From: Lacrimispora sp.
GTDB taxonomy: Bacteria; Bacillota; Clostridia; Lachnospirales; Lachnospiraceae
NCBI GenBank assembly: GCA_029256305.1
Contig: JAQSYE010000073.1
Span: 1 to 33,673 of the forward strand
Direction of reading: 5' to 3'
Length of the DNA: 33,673 nt
The notes beneath the pieces were generated by a model, which was given only the letters and a program-made list of their open reading frames with translations, did no database searches and was not told the origin of the DNA. Position numbers and translations under genes: made by a program. Of this stretch, positions 1-9,134 are shown one piece after another. Each line of letters begins with the position of its first letter. Positions within the stretch are counted from its first letter, which is position 1.

Positions 1-1
1 T

Positions 2-1072
2 ACAGATAACAGTCTCTGGATCAAAATCCAGCAGGGTTTGAGGGAAACCGAGGCACTTATGAACCAGAAGCAGTATAACATGGTCATGATCAAAGCTCGC
101 CAGACTCTGGAATATATGATTCATTTTCTTGCCGAAAAGGCGTTGATTGTGGAAACCGATCTGGCAGACAGCATTGACCAGTTATATGAAGGCCGATTTA
201 TTTCCCCGGCTGTCAAAGACCACTACCATCGGATACGGGTACTTGGCAATAAAGCAGTACATGAAGGCAATGACAGCCCCTATGATGCTTCTGAAGCCAG
301 CAAACTGATTGCTGCGGAAGTCACTGCCTTTACAAACGCATTTCATAAAAGCCGTCAGGGCGCACAACCCCAGAAACCACGCACTGCGAGTGTACAAGCC
401 GCTCCCATGTCATCAAGAGCATCTTCTCAGAGAGTCGCTACAACCTCAGAGGAGCCCAGAAGAACAGGAACACCACAAAGATCGGCTCCCGGTTCATCCC
501 ATAGAGCAGCTCAGGGTTCCGGTTCCGGCTCCAGATCACCGCAAAGGCCTGCACAGGGTTCTGCCCCAAGGAACGACAGACGTCCGGCTCCTCAAAACAG
601 AAGCAGGCGCCGTAACAAAAAAAGGAAGAATGATTTATCCGGATTATTAAAACCGTTTCTTATATTTATGCTTCTTTTTGTAATCGTGCTGATTATCGTA
701 AAGCTGATACCAGGGAAAGATAAAAAGGACGAGACTGTACCTACTCAAGTTTCCACTGAGATCACTTCAGAAGCAGTATCCACCACTGCAGAAGCTGCCA
801 CCGAGCCTACCGAAGCAGAGACAGATCCTCCTAAAGTTTATACAACTAAGAGCAAACTTAACGTTCGGTCTAAACCTGCCACCGACGGCACAAAGCTTGG
901 AAGCCTGGCTTCCGGTACCGTTGTGGAGTATGTGGATACCTATGATGATAAATGGACTGTTGTCATGTTTGAAGGCAAACAGGCCTATGTAGCAACTGAA
1001 TTTTTAACGGTAACAGAAGGAACCGAAGAATCAAAAGCAACTTCAGAAAGCACAAAAGCCACCAATCAATAA
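2..1072 (+). CDS. DUF4145-TM-SH3b membrane protein, 5' partial
   Basis: The reading frame is open back to base 2 and has no convincing start inside the window, so the true start lies upstream; the TTG at 38 is only a track artefact. The N-terminal part (about residues 1-100) is a helical DUF4145-like domain with RQTLEYMIHFLAEKA and the HEGNDSPYDA segment. A Ser/Pro/Arg-rich, strongly basic linker of about 100 residues follows, ending in RSRRRNKKRK. Next come one hydrophobic helix (LLKPFLIFMLLFVIVLIIV), a Thr/Glu-rich stretch and a bacterial SH3 domain (KLNVRSKPATDGTKLGSLASG). Positive-inside reasoning places DUF4145 in the cytoplasm and SH3b outside, where it may bind cell wall. The molecular function is unknown. 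Confidence 0.8.
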   Translation, partial: TDNSLWIKIQQGLRETEALMNQKQYNMVMIKARQTLEYMIHFLAEKALIVETDLADSIDQLYEGRFISPAVKDHYHRIRVLGNKAVHEGNDSPYDASEASKLIAAEVTAFTNAFHKSRQGAQPQKPRTASVQAAPMSSRASSQRVATTSEEPRRTGTPQRSAPGSSHRAAQGSGSGSRSPQRPAQGSAPRNDRRPAPQNRSRRRNKKRKNDLSGLLKPFLIFMLLFVIVLIIVKLIPGKDKKDETVPTQVSTEITSEAVSTTAEAATEPTEAETDPPKVYTTKSKLNVRSKPATDGTKLGSLASGTVVEYVDTYDDKWTVVMFEGKQAYVATEFLTVTEGTEESKATSESTKATNQ

Positions 1073-1078
1073 TATTAT

Positions 1079-1124
1079 AAAGCGAAGAATCAAAAGCTAA
1101 TAACTTTTGATCTTCGCTTTTTTT
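1079..1124 (+). terminator. Rho-independent terminator after the DUF4145/SH3b gene
   Basis: A long hairpin with AAAGCGAAG...CAAAAG on the left arm and CTTTTG...CTTCGCTTT on the right has a single bulged A and a 7-nt loop. It is followed directly by a run of seven T. It starts 6 bases after the stop codon. Confidence 0.93.
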
Positions 1125-1135
1125 ATGTATATAAT
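1107..1135 (+). promoter_or_regulatory. Candidate promoter of the V-ATPase operon
   Basis: TTGATC, a 17-base spacer and a perfect TATAAT. The -35 lies on the 3' arm of the preceding terminator hairpin. If used, it gives a leader of about 150 nt before the first ATPase gene. The leader is AT-rich and holds the palindrome ATCATAATATGAT at 1184-1196. No other convincing promoter was seen before 1294. Confidence 0.45.
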
Positions 1136-1293
1136 GCATAAGTAAAGTACCGTTGGCATACCTTATATTTATGTCAAAATTCGATCATAATATGATTTTT
1201 TCCAAATTACTATGGAATTTTTTTTTAATTGTAGTATTATTATTAATTAGAACCTTTTCATTTAGTTCACAATTCACATAAGGAGGGCAAAAA

Positions 1294-1605
1294 ATGGATG
1301 CTGTGATTGATAAAATATCTGAGATCGAATCAGCTGCCACTTCCATCATGGAACATGCCAATGAACAGAAGAAGGCGTTTGCAAAAGAAATGGAAGAACG
1401 AACTGCTGCATTTGATGCCCAGTTGGAAAATGAAACAGAAACAGAAATAGAGAAACTGAAAGCAGGTATGGAAACCAAAATGAACCAGCGCCTAAAAAAG
1501 CAACGGGATGAATTACAGAAAATTTTAGAGGCCATGGAGAAAAACTTTGAAGTCCATCATACCCAATATGCAGAAGAACTATTTAATAACATGATAAAGG
1601 AGTGA
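1294..1605 (+). CDS. V/A-type ATPase peripheral stalk subunit G/H
   Basis: A 103-residue, highly charged, almost entirely helical protein rich in Glu, Lys and Gln with heptad character (EEIEKLKAGMETK-like stretches). This is the size and composition of the AtpH/G subunit that pairs with subunit E to form the peripheral stalk. It is the first gene of the ATPase operon, has AGGAGG eight bases before ATG, and lies 4 bases from subunit C, implying translational coupling. Sequence identity in this subunit is always weak, so the call rests mainly on length, coiled-coil composition and position. Confidence 0.85.
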   Translation: MDAVIDKISEIESAATSIMEHANEQKKAFAKEMEERTAAFDAQLENETETEIEKLKAGMETKMNQRLKKQRDELQKILEAMEKNFEVHHTQYAEELFNNMIKE

Positions 1606-1609
1606 ATCA

Positions 1610-2656
1610 ATGGGAAACCTGTTATCCTACAGCGGTTTAACAACCAAGGTACGGGCGATGGAAAGCCATCTGATCTCCGACAGCCAGTTTAGGGATATGG
1701 CAGCTCTTGAAACAGCTTCCGATGCAGTGGAGTATTTAAGGCATTTAAAGGCCTATGATGGCCTGTTCTCCGATCTGGACGACGAAAAACTTCACCGGGG
1801 TGCCATTGAACAGCGTCTTATCCTGTCTCTGTATCAGGATTTTGCAAAGCTCTACCGTTTTTCTAACTTAACACAACGTAAATTTTTAGACTTATATTTT
1901 ATGCACTTTGAAATCGATATTCTGAAAAAATGTTTCCGTAACGCCATGGGACAAAACCGGCTGGATATTGATCTTTCTGTATTCAGTGACTTTTTTTCCA
2001 GACACTCTTCACTGGATTTGATGAAGCTTTCCTCTTCCTCTAATTTACATGATTTTATAGCAAATCTGGATGGCTCCATTTATTATGAACTTCTGGCACA
2101 TTTAGAAGAGGAAACTGAAACTACCCTGTTTGATTATGAAATGCATTTAGATCTTCTTTATTTTAAAACAATATGGAAAGTAATGAGTAAATATCTAAAC
2201 AAAAAGTCACAGCAACTTTTGATTCAGAGTTTTGGCAGTAAACTGGATTTACTAAATATTCAATGGATTTACCGTTCCCTTAAATATTACCACTTGCAAT
2301 CTGCCGATATTTATGCACTTCTTATTCCTTTCCATTATCACTTAAAAAAAGAGCAGACTACGAAGATGGTAGAGGCCGGGACTATGGATGAATTTTTTTC
2401 TGTTCTAAAAACTACTTATTATGGTCAGAAGGCCGATATGGACGTAGGGGAGAAACCAGATTTAGAACAGCTTACCAGTGAAGTTCTTGATAAAATATAC
2501 CGTTCCACAAGCAGACAGAATCCTTATTCCATCGCAACATTAAATTCCTATCTTTATTTAAAGGAGGAGGAAATTCAAAAAACAATAACACTCATAGAGA
2601 GTATCCGGTATCAGCTGAAACCGGAAGAAATCATCTCCTATGTAGTGAAACAGTAA
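1610..2656 (+). CDS. ntpC: V/A-type ATP synthase subunit C
   Basis: Subunit C (V-ATPase subunit d homologue) is the soluble cap that couples the central rotor D/F to the membrane c-ring. The protein has 348 residues, the usual length, is helical, and opens with the characteristic YSGLTTKVRAMESHL motif of an AC39/C subunit. It also has LDLYFMHFEIDILKKCFR and the late ATLNSYLYLKEEEIQ segment. It follows the G/H gene after 4 bases, using AAAGGAG at the end of that gene as its ribosome binding site. It precedes subunit I by 17 bases. Confidence 0.93.
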   Translation: MGNLLSYSGLTTKVRAMESHLISDSQFRDMAALETASDAVEYLRHLKAYDGLFSDLDDEKLHRGAIEQRLILSLYQDFAKLYRFSNLTQRKFLDLYFMHFEIDILKKCFRNAMGQNRLDIDLSVFSDFFSRHSSLDLMKLSSSSNLHDFIANLDGSIYYELLAHLEEETETTLFDYEMHLDLLYFKTIWKVMSKYLNKKSQQLLIQSFGSKLDLLNIQWIYRSLKYYHLQSADIYALLIPFHYHLKKEQTTKMVEAGTMDEFFSVLKTTYYGQKADMDVGEKPDLEQLTSEVLDKIYRSTSRQNPYSIATLNSYLYLKEEEIQKTITLIESIRYQLKPEEIISYVVKQ

Positions 2657-2673
2657 AGGGGGTAGCTTTTCCT

Positions 2674-4602
2674 GTGATTGAAAAAATGAAGTTTTTGAGT
2701 ATCACCGGCCCGAAAGAAGATATTGACCGGGTTATAGATACCTATCTGTCCAAATATGAAATTCATTTAGAGAATGCGTTGTCCGAACTAAAAACAGTTA
2801 AGGATTTAAGACCTTATATCGAAACCAATCCATATAAGGACACGTATCAGCGCGCCCAGGAGCTGTCCAAACTTCTTCCTGATAACAACACAGATTTAAG
2901 TGTAGCGAATATATCCATTGAAGAAGCTGCAAAAATCGTTGAGGAGATCGGCTCTCAGGTAGAAGAACTTACTGCCTCCCAGACAGCGATTCAGGAGAAG
3001 CTTAATGCATTAGGCCAATCTCTGGAAAAAATCTTTCCGTTCACGGGACTGAATTACGATTTGAGCTCCATATTACATTTTAAGTACATTAAATTCCGTT
3101 TTGGGCGTATTTTACATGAATACTATAACAAGTTTGAAAGCTATGTTTATGACACCATAGACACAGTCCTTTATAAATGCCGTGAGGATGAGGAATACGT
3201 CTGGCTGGTTTACTTTGTTCCCGAGACATTATCAAACCAGATTGATGCCATCTATTTGTCCATGCATTTCGAACGGTTCTTTGTGCCTGACGAATATAAG
3301 GGGACACCTTCCGATGCCATTCATTCCCTTCAAGATAAAATAAAGGTGCTTGAGACGGAACAGAATACAATTAAAAAGAAATTGTCCCAGATACTGGAAA
3401 CAAGACGGGGTGAGCTTTTATCAGGGCTGCAGCGTCTGGAAATCTTCTCTACCAATTTTAATGTGAGAAAGCTTGCTGCATGTACCAAACAGAATATCAA
3501 TACCTTTTACATCCTCTGCGGCTGGATGAGCTGCCGGGATGCCAAAGCGTTTCAGAAAGAGATCTCCGATGATGAGAAGACCTTCTGCATTGTGGAGGAT
3601 GATCACAGCAACATTATGAGCGATCCGCCCACCAAACTCCTAAACCCCCGGCTGTTTCAGCCATTTGAACTGTTTATAAAGATGTATGGACTCCCGGCAT
3701 ATAACGAGATTGACCCCACTATTCTCATTGGAATTACTTACTCATTCCTATTTGGATTCATGTTCGGGGATGTTGGTCAGGGACTTTGCCTTCTCTTTGG
3801 AGGATTTCTTCTTTTCCATCTGAAAAAAGCAAGCATGGCTGCCATCATCTCCTGCTGCGGATTCTTTTCCACAATATTTGGATTCCTATTTGGAAGCGTC
3901 TTTGGATTTGAAGATGTGATACATGCCGTATGGCTGCGGCCCATGGAACATATGACCAACCTGCCGTTTATCGGTAAGCTTAATACCGTATTTATTGCTG
4001 CAATCTGCATTGGTATGGGAATCATACTTCTTTCTATGATTCTGAACATTATAAACAGTGTCCGGTCGCACGATCCGGAAAGAACGTTTTTCGATACCAA
4101 CGGCGCTGCCGGACTGATCTTTTATGCAAGCCTTGTCCTTACCATTGTACTTTATATGACAGGCAATCCCATTCCAGCATCCGCAATTTTATTTTTAATG
4201 TTCGGTCTTCCGCTTGTAGTTATCTTCTTTAAAGAACCGCTCACCGCCCTGTTAGAAAAGAAGGCTGCGGTACTGCCAGAAGGAAAAGGTATGTTTGTAA
4301 TACAAGGATTTTTCGAACTCTTTGAAGTTCTTTTAAGCTATTTTTCCAATACGCTGTCCTTTGTCAGAGTGGGGGCGTTTGCAATCAGCCATGCCGCTAT
4401 GATGGGAGTCGTATTAATGCTCTCCGGTGCAGAGGCTGGTAACCCAAACTGGATTGGCGTGATCTTCGGCAATTTATTTGTCTGCGGTATGGAGGGACTG
4501 ATCGTAGGAATTCAGGTCCTTCGTCTGGAGTATTATGAATTATTCAGCCGTTTCTACCGTGGAACCGGTCGTGCATTTAAACCTTACGGAAAGAAAAATT
4601 AA
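2674..4602 (+). CDS. ntpI: V/A-type ATP synthase subunit I (a subunit)
   Basis: This membrane stator subunit carries the ion half-channels and clasps the peripheral stalks. It has 642 residues: an N-terminal cytoplasmic coiled-coil half (about 1-330) and a C-terminal half with seven or eight membrane helices. The conserved GITYSFLFGFMFGDVGQGL stretch begins the membrane part, and a late FVRVGAFAISHAAMM helix is where the family keeps its essential arginine (FVRVG here). The GTG start is preferred over the later ATG because AAAGGGGGT lies about ten bases before it. The length is normal and no frameshift is seen. Confidence 0.95.
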   Translation: MIEKMKFLSITGPKEDIDRVIDTYLSKYEIHLENALSELKTVKDLRPYIETNPYKDTYQRAQELSKLLPDNNTDLSVANISIEEAAKIVEEIGSQVEELTASQTAIQEKLNALGQSLEKIFPFTGLNYDLSSILHFKYIKFRFGRILHEYYNKFESYVYDTIDTVLYKCREDEEYVWLVYFVPETLSNQIDAIYLSMHFERFFVPDEYKGTPSDAIHSLQDKIKVLETEQNTIKKKLSQILETRRGELLSGLQRLEIFSTNFNVRKLAACTKQNINTFYILCGWMSCRDAKAFQKEISDDEKTFCIVEDDHSNIMSDPPTKLLNPRLFQPFELFIKMYGLPAYNEIDPTILIGITYSFLFGFMFGDVGQGLCLLFGGFLLFHLKKASMAAIISCCGFFSTIFGFLFGSVFGFEDVIHAVWLRPMEHMTNLPFIGKLNTVFIAAICIGMGIILLSMILNIINSVRSHDPERTFFDTNGAAGLIFYASLVLTIVLYMTGNPIPASAILFLMFGLPLVVIFFKEPLTALLEKKAAVLPEGKGMFVIQGFFELFEVLLSYFSNTLSFVRVGAFAISHAAMMGVVLMLSGAEAGNPNWIGVIFGNLFVCGMEGLIVGIQVLRLEYYELFSRFYRGTGRAFKPYGKKN

Positions 4603-4623
4603 TTATTTCAGGAGGAAACCACT

Positions 4624-5055
4624 ATGTCAACATTAGTAAAATTCACATTAGCAGCTGCATTACTTTTAAGCATCGCAATCCCGTTCGGAGCATTCGCCAT
4701 TGGGGAGAAATCTAAAGGGCGCTACAAGAAAGCGCTTGGAATTAACTTACTCCTCTTCCTTGGAACAATCGCCGTTTCCGGTATTTTTCTCTTTAACGGA
4801 CAGGCGGACGCTGCAGAAGCCGCAGGAAGCACCGCGGCAAGCGTTGCAGGAATGGGATATTTAGCTGCCTCTCTTTCCACTGGTCTTGCCTGCATCGGCG
4901 GCGGAATCGCTGTCTCCGCAGCCGCAAGTGCTGCACTGGGCGCCATCAGTGAGGATAGCTCCATACTTGGTAAATCACTGATCTTCGTAGGTCTTGCCGA
5001 AGGTGTTTGTCTCTATGGCCTGATCATATCCTTTATGATCTTAGGTAAATTATAA
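4624..5055 (+). CDS. ntpK: V/A-type ATP synthase subunit K (proteolipid c-ring)
   Basis: Forms the rotating membrane ring that carries H+ or Na+. The 143-residue protein has four predicted helices. The second hairpin is typical of the family: glycine/alanine-rich GLACIGGGIAVSAAASAALG, then GLAEGVCLYGLIISF with the ion-binding glutamate at about residue 126. The first hairpin (residues 1-60) has neither the Gly-rich face nor a membrane carboxylate, so only one ion site per polypeptide is visible. SD AGGAGG precedes ATG. The stop codon shares a base with the start of subunit F. H+ or Na+ specificity cannot be settled by eye. Confidence 0.93.
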   Translation: MSTLVKFTLAAALLLSIAIPFGAFAIGEKSKGRYKKALGINLLLFLGTIAVSGIFLFNGQADAAEAAGSTAASVAGMGYLAASLSTGLACIGGGIAVSAAASAALGAISEDSSILGKSLIFVGLAEGVCLYGLIISFMILGKL

Positions 5056-5327
5056 TGACCGGTATGAGACTGGCGGGTGTGGAAGGCGCTGTCGTTCATG
5101 AAAAAGCAGAATTGAAGAGCCAGCTTGATAAGGTTCTGGCCGACAAAGAGATCGGGATCATCCTCATGACGGAGAAATTCGGAAAAGAATTTCCGGACAT
5201 CATCAATGATGTGAAATTAAACCGCAAGCTGCCGTTAATTATTGAAATCCCTGACCGCCACGGTACCGGCCGCAAGCCCAACTTTATCACGGACTATGTC
5301 AACGAAGCAATCGGACTAAAACTATAA
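5055..5327 (+). CDS. ntpG: V/A-type ATP synthase subunit F, N-terminally short
   Basis: Subunit F binds subunit D in the central rotor. The body is recognisable: MRLAGVEGAVVHEK, DKEIGIILMTEKFGKEF, LPLIIEIPDRHGTGRKP and FITDYVNEAIG. The protein starts at the equivalent of the 'GFRLAG' helix. The usual first beta strand (of the K-I-A-V-x-G-D type, roughly 12 residues) is absent. The start cannot be extended, because the frame has a TAA at 5046-5048 and the ATG overlaps the subunit K stop by one base (TAATG). At 90 residues it is shorter than the roughly 100-105 usual for the family. Function is inferred from the operon. Confidence 0.88.
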   Translation: MTGMRLAGVEGAVVHEKAELKSQLDKVLADKEIGIILMTEKFGKEFPDIINDVKLNRKLPLIIEIPDRHGTGRKPNFITDYVNEAIGLKL

Positions 5328-5343
5328 GAAAGAGGTGGTCATC

Positions 5344-5946
5344 TTGACAACTGAGGAAAAATTGCAGCACTTCCTTGAGTTTTGCATGGAAGATGCCAGA
5401 TCCCGCAGTGCAAAGATGCTTGATGAATATACTGCTGCCTTAGAGCAGACCTTTTCAGAACATCAAGAGGATGCAAAGCGCAGATCAAAACAGCAGATGG
5501 CATCAGAAAGCGAACAGATCGAACGGGAGATTAATAAACGTCTCTCCTTAGAGCAGATCGGCACAAAACGTGAATTTGGAAAAAAGCAGGATGAGTTAAA
5601 AGAAAAACTGTTTTTGGAATTAGCAGATATTGTGAAAAACTTTATGGATACCCCCCAGTATACACAGCTTCTTCAAAAAGAAGTCAAAGAAGCAAAAGAG
5701 CTGGCCGGAAAAGAATTTATCACCATTTATATTGATCCTGCTGACGAGGAGAAAATCCGGGGCTTATCCTTACCAGAAAGCGCTGATATCCGGGTCAGTG
5801 AGTATTCCTTCATGGGAGGAACCCGGGCTGTGATTCCCTCCAGACACATTTTAATCGACAACTCCTTCCAGACTAAGCTGGCAGAAGCCAAACGGGATTT
5901 CCGGTTTAATATCAAAGATCTGATGGGAGGAACGGAAAATGACTAA
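5344..5946 (+). CDS. ntpE: V/A-type ATP synthase subunit E
   Basis: Peripheral stalk subunit that pairs with G/H and contacts the A3B3 head. About 200 residues: a long charged N-terminal helix (through residue ~100) and an alpha/beta C-terminal domain ending in FMGGTRAVIPSRHILIDNSFQTKL, the typical 'GG..v....gri.vDNT/Sf..rL' signature. The track start GTG at 5335 overlaps the Shine-Dalgarno AAAGAGGTG. The TTG at 5344 (giving MTTEEKLQHF) sits about eight bases after it and is the better start. The gene overlaps subunit A by 8 bases. Confidence 0.92.
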   Translation: MTTEEKLQHFLEFCMEDARSRSAKMLDEYTAALEQTFSEHQEDAKRRSKQQMASESEQIEREINKRLSLEQIGTKREFGKKQDELKEKLFLELADIVKNFMDTPQYTQLLQKEVKEAKELAGKEFITIYIDPADEEKIRGLSLPESADIRVSEYSFMGGTRAVIPSRHILIDNSFQTKLAEAKRDFRFNIKDLMGGTEND

Positions 5947-7705
5947 TACAGGCACCATTTCCGGCATTAACGGCCCTGTCATCTATTTAAAGGGCGATCC
6001 TGGATTCCAAATGAATGAAATGGTCCATGTGGGAAAGGATCATTTAGTGGGCGAGGTCATCGGACTTACGGACCGTCGGACCATCGTTCAGGTATACGAA
6101 GAGACCAGCGGTATAAAACCAGGGGAAACGGTTACTTCCACAGGTTATCCTGTTTCCGTAACTCTGGCCCCTGGAATTCTCAACAATATTTTTGACGGTA
6201 TTGAGCGCCCCTTAAGCGAGATTGCAAAGACAGGTGGAGCTTATATTGACAGGGGAATACACGTAGATTCCCTTGATGCCCAAAAGCTCTGGCAGACTCA
6301 TATTATAGTAAAAAAAGGCGACCATCTGCTTCCCGGCGCAATCATTGCAGAAGTGCCGGAAACACCCGCCATTGTTCATAAAGTAATGATTCCTCCTGAT
6401 GTGGAAGGTATTATTCTCGATGTAGTAGAAGACGGGGCTTATACCATCTCTCATCCGCTTATTACGCTAAAGCTTTCTGACGGAACAGAGAAGCAGCTGA
6501 CAATGACACAGAAGTGGCCCATCCGGGTTCCGAGACCTACTTTAAAACGTTATCCCGCAACCAAGCCGCTTATTACCGGGCAGAGAATTATTGATACACT
6601 CTTTCCACTTGCCAAAGGCGGTACTGCCTGTATTCCAGGAGGCTTTGGTACAGGAAAAACCATGACCCAGCATCAGATTGCCAAATGGTCCGATGCGGAT
6701 ATCATCATTTATATCGGCTGCGGAGAACGCGGCAATGAGATGACTCAGGTACTGGAGGAATTTTCACAATTAATCGATCCTCGTTCTGGCAACCCGTTAA
6801 TGGACCGAACCACCCTGATCGCCAATACTTCTAATATGCCGGTAGCCGCCCGTGAAGCCAGCCTTTATTCTGGCCTTACCTTGGCAGAATACTATCGGGA
6901 TATGGGATATCACGTAGCGATTATGGCAGATTCCACCTCGCGGTGGGCAGAGGCCCTGCGGGAATTATCCGGCCGTCTGGAAGAGATGCCTGCAGAAGAA
7001 GGATTTCCTGCCTACTTAGCCTCACGCTTATCCGCTTTCTACGAGCGCGCTGGCATGATGCAGAATATCAACGGAACGGAAGGCTCCGTTACTATTATCG
7101 GCGCAGTATCTCCTCAGGGAGGCGATTTCTCCGAGCCTGTTACACAAAACACCAAGCGCTTTGTCCGCTGTTTCTGGGGTCTTGACCGAAATCTAGCCAA
7201 TGAGAGGCATTTCCCTGCAATTCACTGGCTTAGCAGCTATTCCGAATATTTAACTGATCTTGCTCCATGGTATCTGGAGAAAGTTGATAAAAAATTTGTA
7301 GATTACAGAAACCGCATGGTATTTATCCTGACCCAGGAAAGCAGCCTGATGGAAATCGTCAAGCTGATTGGCGGAGATATGCTTCCTGATGATCAAAAAC
7401 TGATTTTAGAGATTGCAAAGGTCATCCGAATCGGATTCTTACAACAGAATGCCTTTCATAAAGAAGACACCTGCGTTCCTATGGAAAAGCAGTTTAAAAT
7501 GATGGACTTGATTCTCTATCTGTATAAAAAGTCCCGCTCCCTGGTTTCAATGGGTATGCCCATGTCCGTATTAAAAGAAGATCCTGTTTTTGAGAAGATC
7601 ATATCTCTTAAATACGATGTGCCAAACGATAGGCTGGATATGTTTGATGATTATAAAAAACAGATCGATGACTTTTATGATTCCGTCATAGAACGAAATG
7701 CATAG
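5939..7705 (+). CDS. ntpA: V/A-type ATP synthase catalytic subunit A
   Basis: Catalytic head subunit that hydrolyses or makes ATP. 588 residues, the normal length. N-terminal beta barrel ([15 protein letters not shown]), the non-homologous bulge domain (about 110-190), the P-loop GGFGTGKT at residues 234-241, the GERGNEM motif, and [22 protein letters not shown], all diagnostic for A rather than B. GGAGG lies a few bases before ATG inside the end of subunit E, so translation is probably coupled. No abnormality seen. Confidence 0.98.
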   Translation: MTNTGTISGINGPVIYLKGDPGFQMNEMVHVGKDHLVGEVIGLTDRRTIVQVYEETSGIKPGETVTSTGYPVSVTLAPGILNNIFDGIERPLSEIAKTGGAYIDRGIHVDSLDAQKLWQTHIIVKKGDHLLPGAIIAEVPETPAIVHKVMIPPDVEGIILDVVEDGAYTISHPLITLKLSDGTEKQLTMTQKWPIRVPRPTLKRYPATKPLITGQRIIDTLFPLAKGGTACIPGGFGTGKTMTQHQIAKWSDADIIIYIGCGERGNEMTQVLEEFSQLIDPRSGNPLMDRTTLIANTSNMPVAAREASLYSGLTLAEYYRDMGYHVAIMADSTSRWAEALRELSGRLEEMPAEEGFPAYLASRLSAFYERAGMMQNINGTEGSVTIIGAVSPQGGDFSEPVTQNTKRFVRCFWGLDRNLANERHFPAIHWLSSYSEYLTDLAPWYLEKVDKKFVDYRNRMVFILTQESSLMEIVKLIGGDMLPDDQKLILEIAKVIRIGFLQQNAFHKEDTCVPMEKQFKMMDLILYLYKKSRSLVSMGMPMSVLKEDPVFEKIISLKYDVPNDRLDMFDDYKKQIDDFYDSVIERNA

Positions 7706-7719
7706 GAAGGAGGCAGACA

Positions 7720-9123
7720 ATGGCAATCGAATATTTAGGCTTAAGTGCAATCAACGGACCCCTGGTTGTTTTAGAAGGAGTCCAGAATGCTGCCTTTGAC
7801 GAAATCGTGGAAATGACAGTAGCAGGAAAAACACAAAAACTGGGACGTATTATTGAAGTTTATGAAGATAAGGCAATTATTCAGGTGTTTGGCGGAACCG
7901 ACGGACTGGCACTTAGAAACGTCCACACCCGGCTGACCGGACACCCGATGGAACTTGCCGTTTCAGAAGACATGCTGGGAAGAACTTTTAACGGCATAGG
8001 AGAACCCATTGACGGACTTGGCGATATCAACTCAGATATCTATCTTGATATTAACGGAAAACCATTAAATCCCGTAACCAGGGAGTATCCAAGAGATTAT
8101 ATTCGTACCGGAATCTCAGCCATTGACGGCCTGATGACTCTAATCCGCGGCCAGAAGCTCCCCATATTTTCCGGAAACGGGCTTCCCCACGATGAATTGG
8201 CGGCACAAATCGTACAGCAGGCATCTTTAGGTGATGATTCTAAATCAGAGGAAAAATTCGCCATAGTATTTGCAGCTATGGGCGCGAAATACGACGTGGC
8301 AGATTTTTTCCGCCGTACCTTCGAGGAAAGCGGCGTATCCGATCACGTGGCAATGTTTATTAATCTGGCCAATGACCCGGTGGTAGAACGTCTTATCACA
8401 CCAAAAGTGGCTCTTACTCTGGCAGAATATCTGGCCTTTGAAAAAGGGATGCATATTCTGGTTATTTTAACGGATATGACCGCCTATGCCGAGGCACTTC
8501 GTGAGGTATCTTCCTCCAAAGGAGAAATCCCCTCCCGAAAAGGATATCCCGGCTATCTCTACAGTGAGCTGGCTTCCATCTATGAGCGTGCAGGTATCGT
8601 CAAGGGAAGGCATGGATCAGTTACCCAGATCCCTATTTTAACCATGCCAAATGATGACATAACCCACCCAATCCCAGACCTTACCGGTTATATCACAGAG
8701 GGACAGATCGTTTTAGACCGGAACTTATACGGGCAGTCCGTTTATCCGCCCATTAACGTGCTCCCCTCCTTAAGCCGTCTGATGAAGGATGGCATCGGAG
8801 AAGGCTTCACCAGGGCCGACCACCAGGGCGTAGCTAACCAGCTGTTTTCCTGCTATGCCAAGGTAGGTGATGCAAGAGCGCTGGCTTCCGTAATTGGTGA
8901 AGATGAGCTTTCTCCCATCGATAAGAAATATCTGGTATTCGGCAAAGCGTTTGAAGGCCGTTTTGTTGGACAGGGAAATCACACCAACAGAAATATTATT
9001 GAAACATTAACCGTCGGTTGGGACCTTCTTGGTCTTCTCCCAAGAGCAGAGCTGGACCGTATCGACACCAAAGTATTAGACCAGTATTATAAGGAAACCA
9101 CCGCTGAAGCTTTAGGCGAATAG
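7720..9123 (+). CDS. ntpB: V/A-type ATP synthase regulatory subunit B
   Basis: Non-catalytic partner of subunit A in the A3B3 head. 467 residues. It contains the family's [16 protein letters not shown] and [19 protein letters not shown], where a degenerate sequence replaces the Walker A lysine, as expected for B. It also has [33 protein letters not shown] and the arginine-rich [24 protein letters not shown] precedes ATG. It lies 14 bases after subunit A and 11 before subunit D. Confidence 0.98.
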   Translation: MAIEYLGLSAINGPLVVLEGVQNAAFDEIVEMTVAGKTQKLGRIIEVYEDKAIIQVFGGTDGLALRNVHTRLTGHPMELAVSEDMLGRTFNGIGEPIDGLGDINSDIYLDINGKPLNPVTREYPRDYIRTGISAIDGLMTLIRGQKLPIFSGNGLPHDELAAQIVQQASLGDDSKSEEKFAIVFAAMGAKYDVADFFRRTFEESGVSDHVAMFINLANDPVVERLITPKVALTLAEYLAFEKGMHILVILTDMTAYAEALREVSSSKGEIPSRKGYPGYLYSELASIYERAGIVKGRHGSVTQIPILTMPNDDITHPIPDLTGYITEGQIVLDRNLYGQSVYPPINVLPSLSRLMKDGIGEGFTRADHQGVANQLFSCYAKVGDARALASVIGEDELSPIDKKYLVFGKAFEGRFVGQGNHTNRNIIETLTVGWDLLGLLPRAELDRIDTKVLDQYYKETTAEALGE

Positions 9124-9134
9124 GAGGGGTCAGA

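Noticed and set aside
309-650. 113-aa ORF on + inside the first gene
   Set aside because: Overlaps the low-complexity linker of the DUF4145 protein in another frame; its Pro/Arg/His-rich composition is a shadow of that linker.
1197-1230. TTCCA...TGGAA hairpin with a T-run in the V-ATPase leader, read as an attenuator
   Set aside because: Only five A/T-rich pairs in a stretch where T-runs occur on both sides; too weak to claim.
3089-4100. Several minus-strand ORFs inside ntpI
   Set aside because: Antisense shadows with no ribosome sites or recognisable domains, lying opposite a clearly functional gene.
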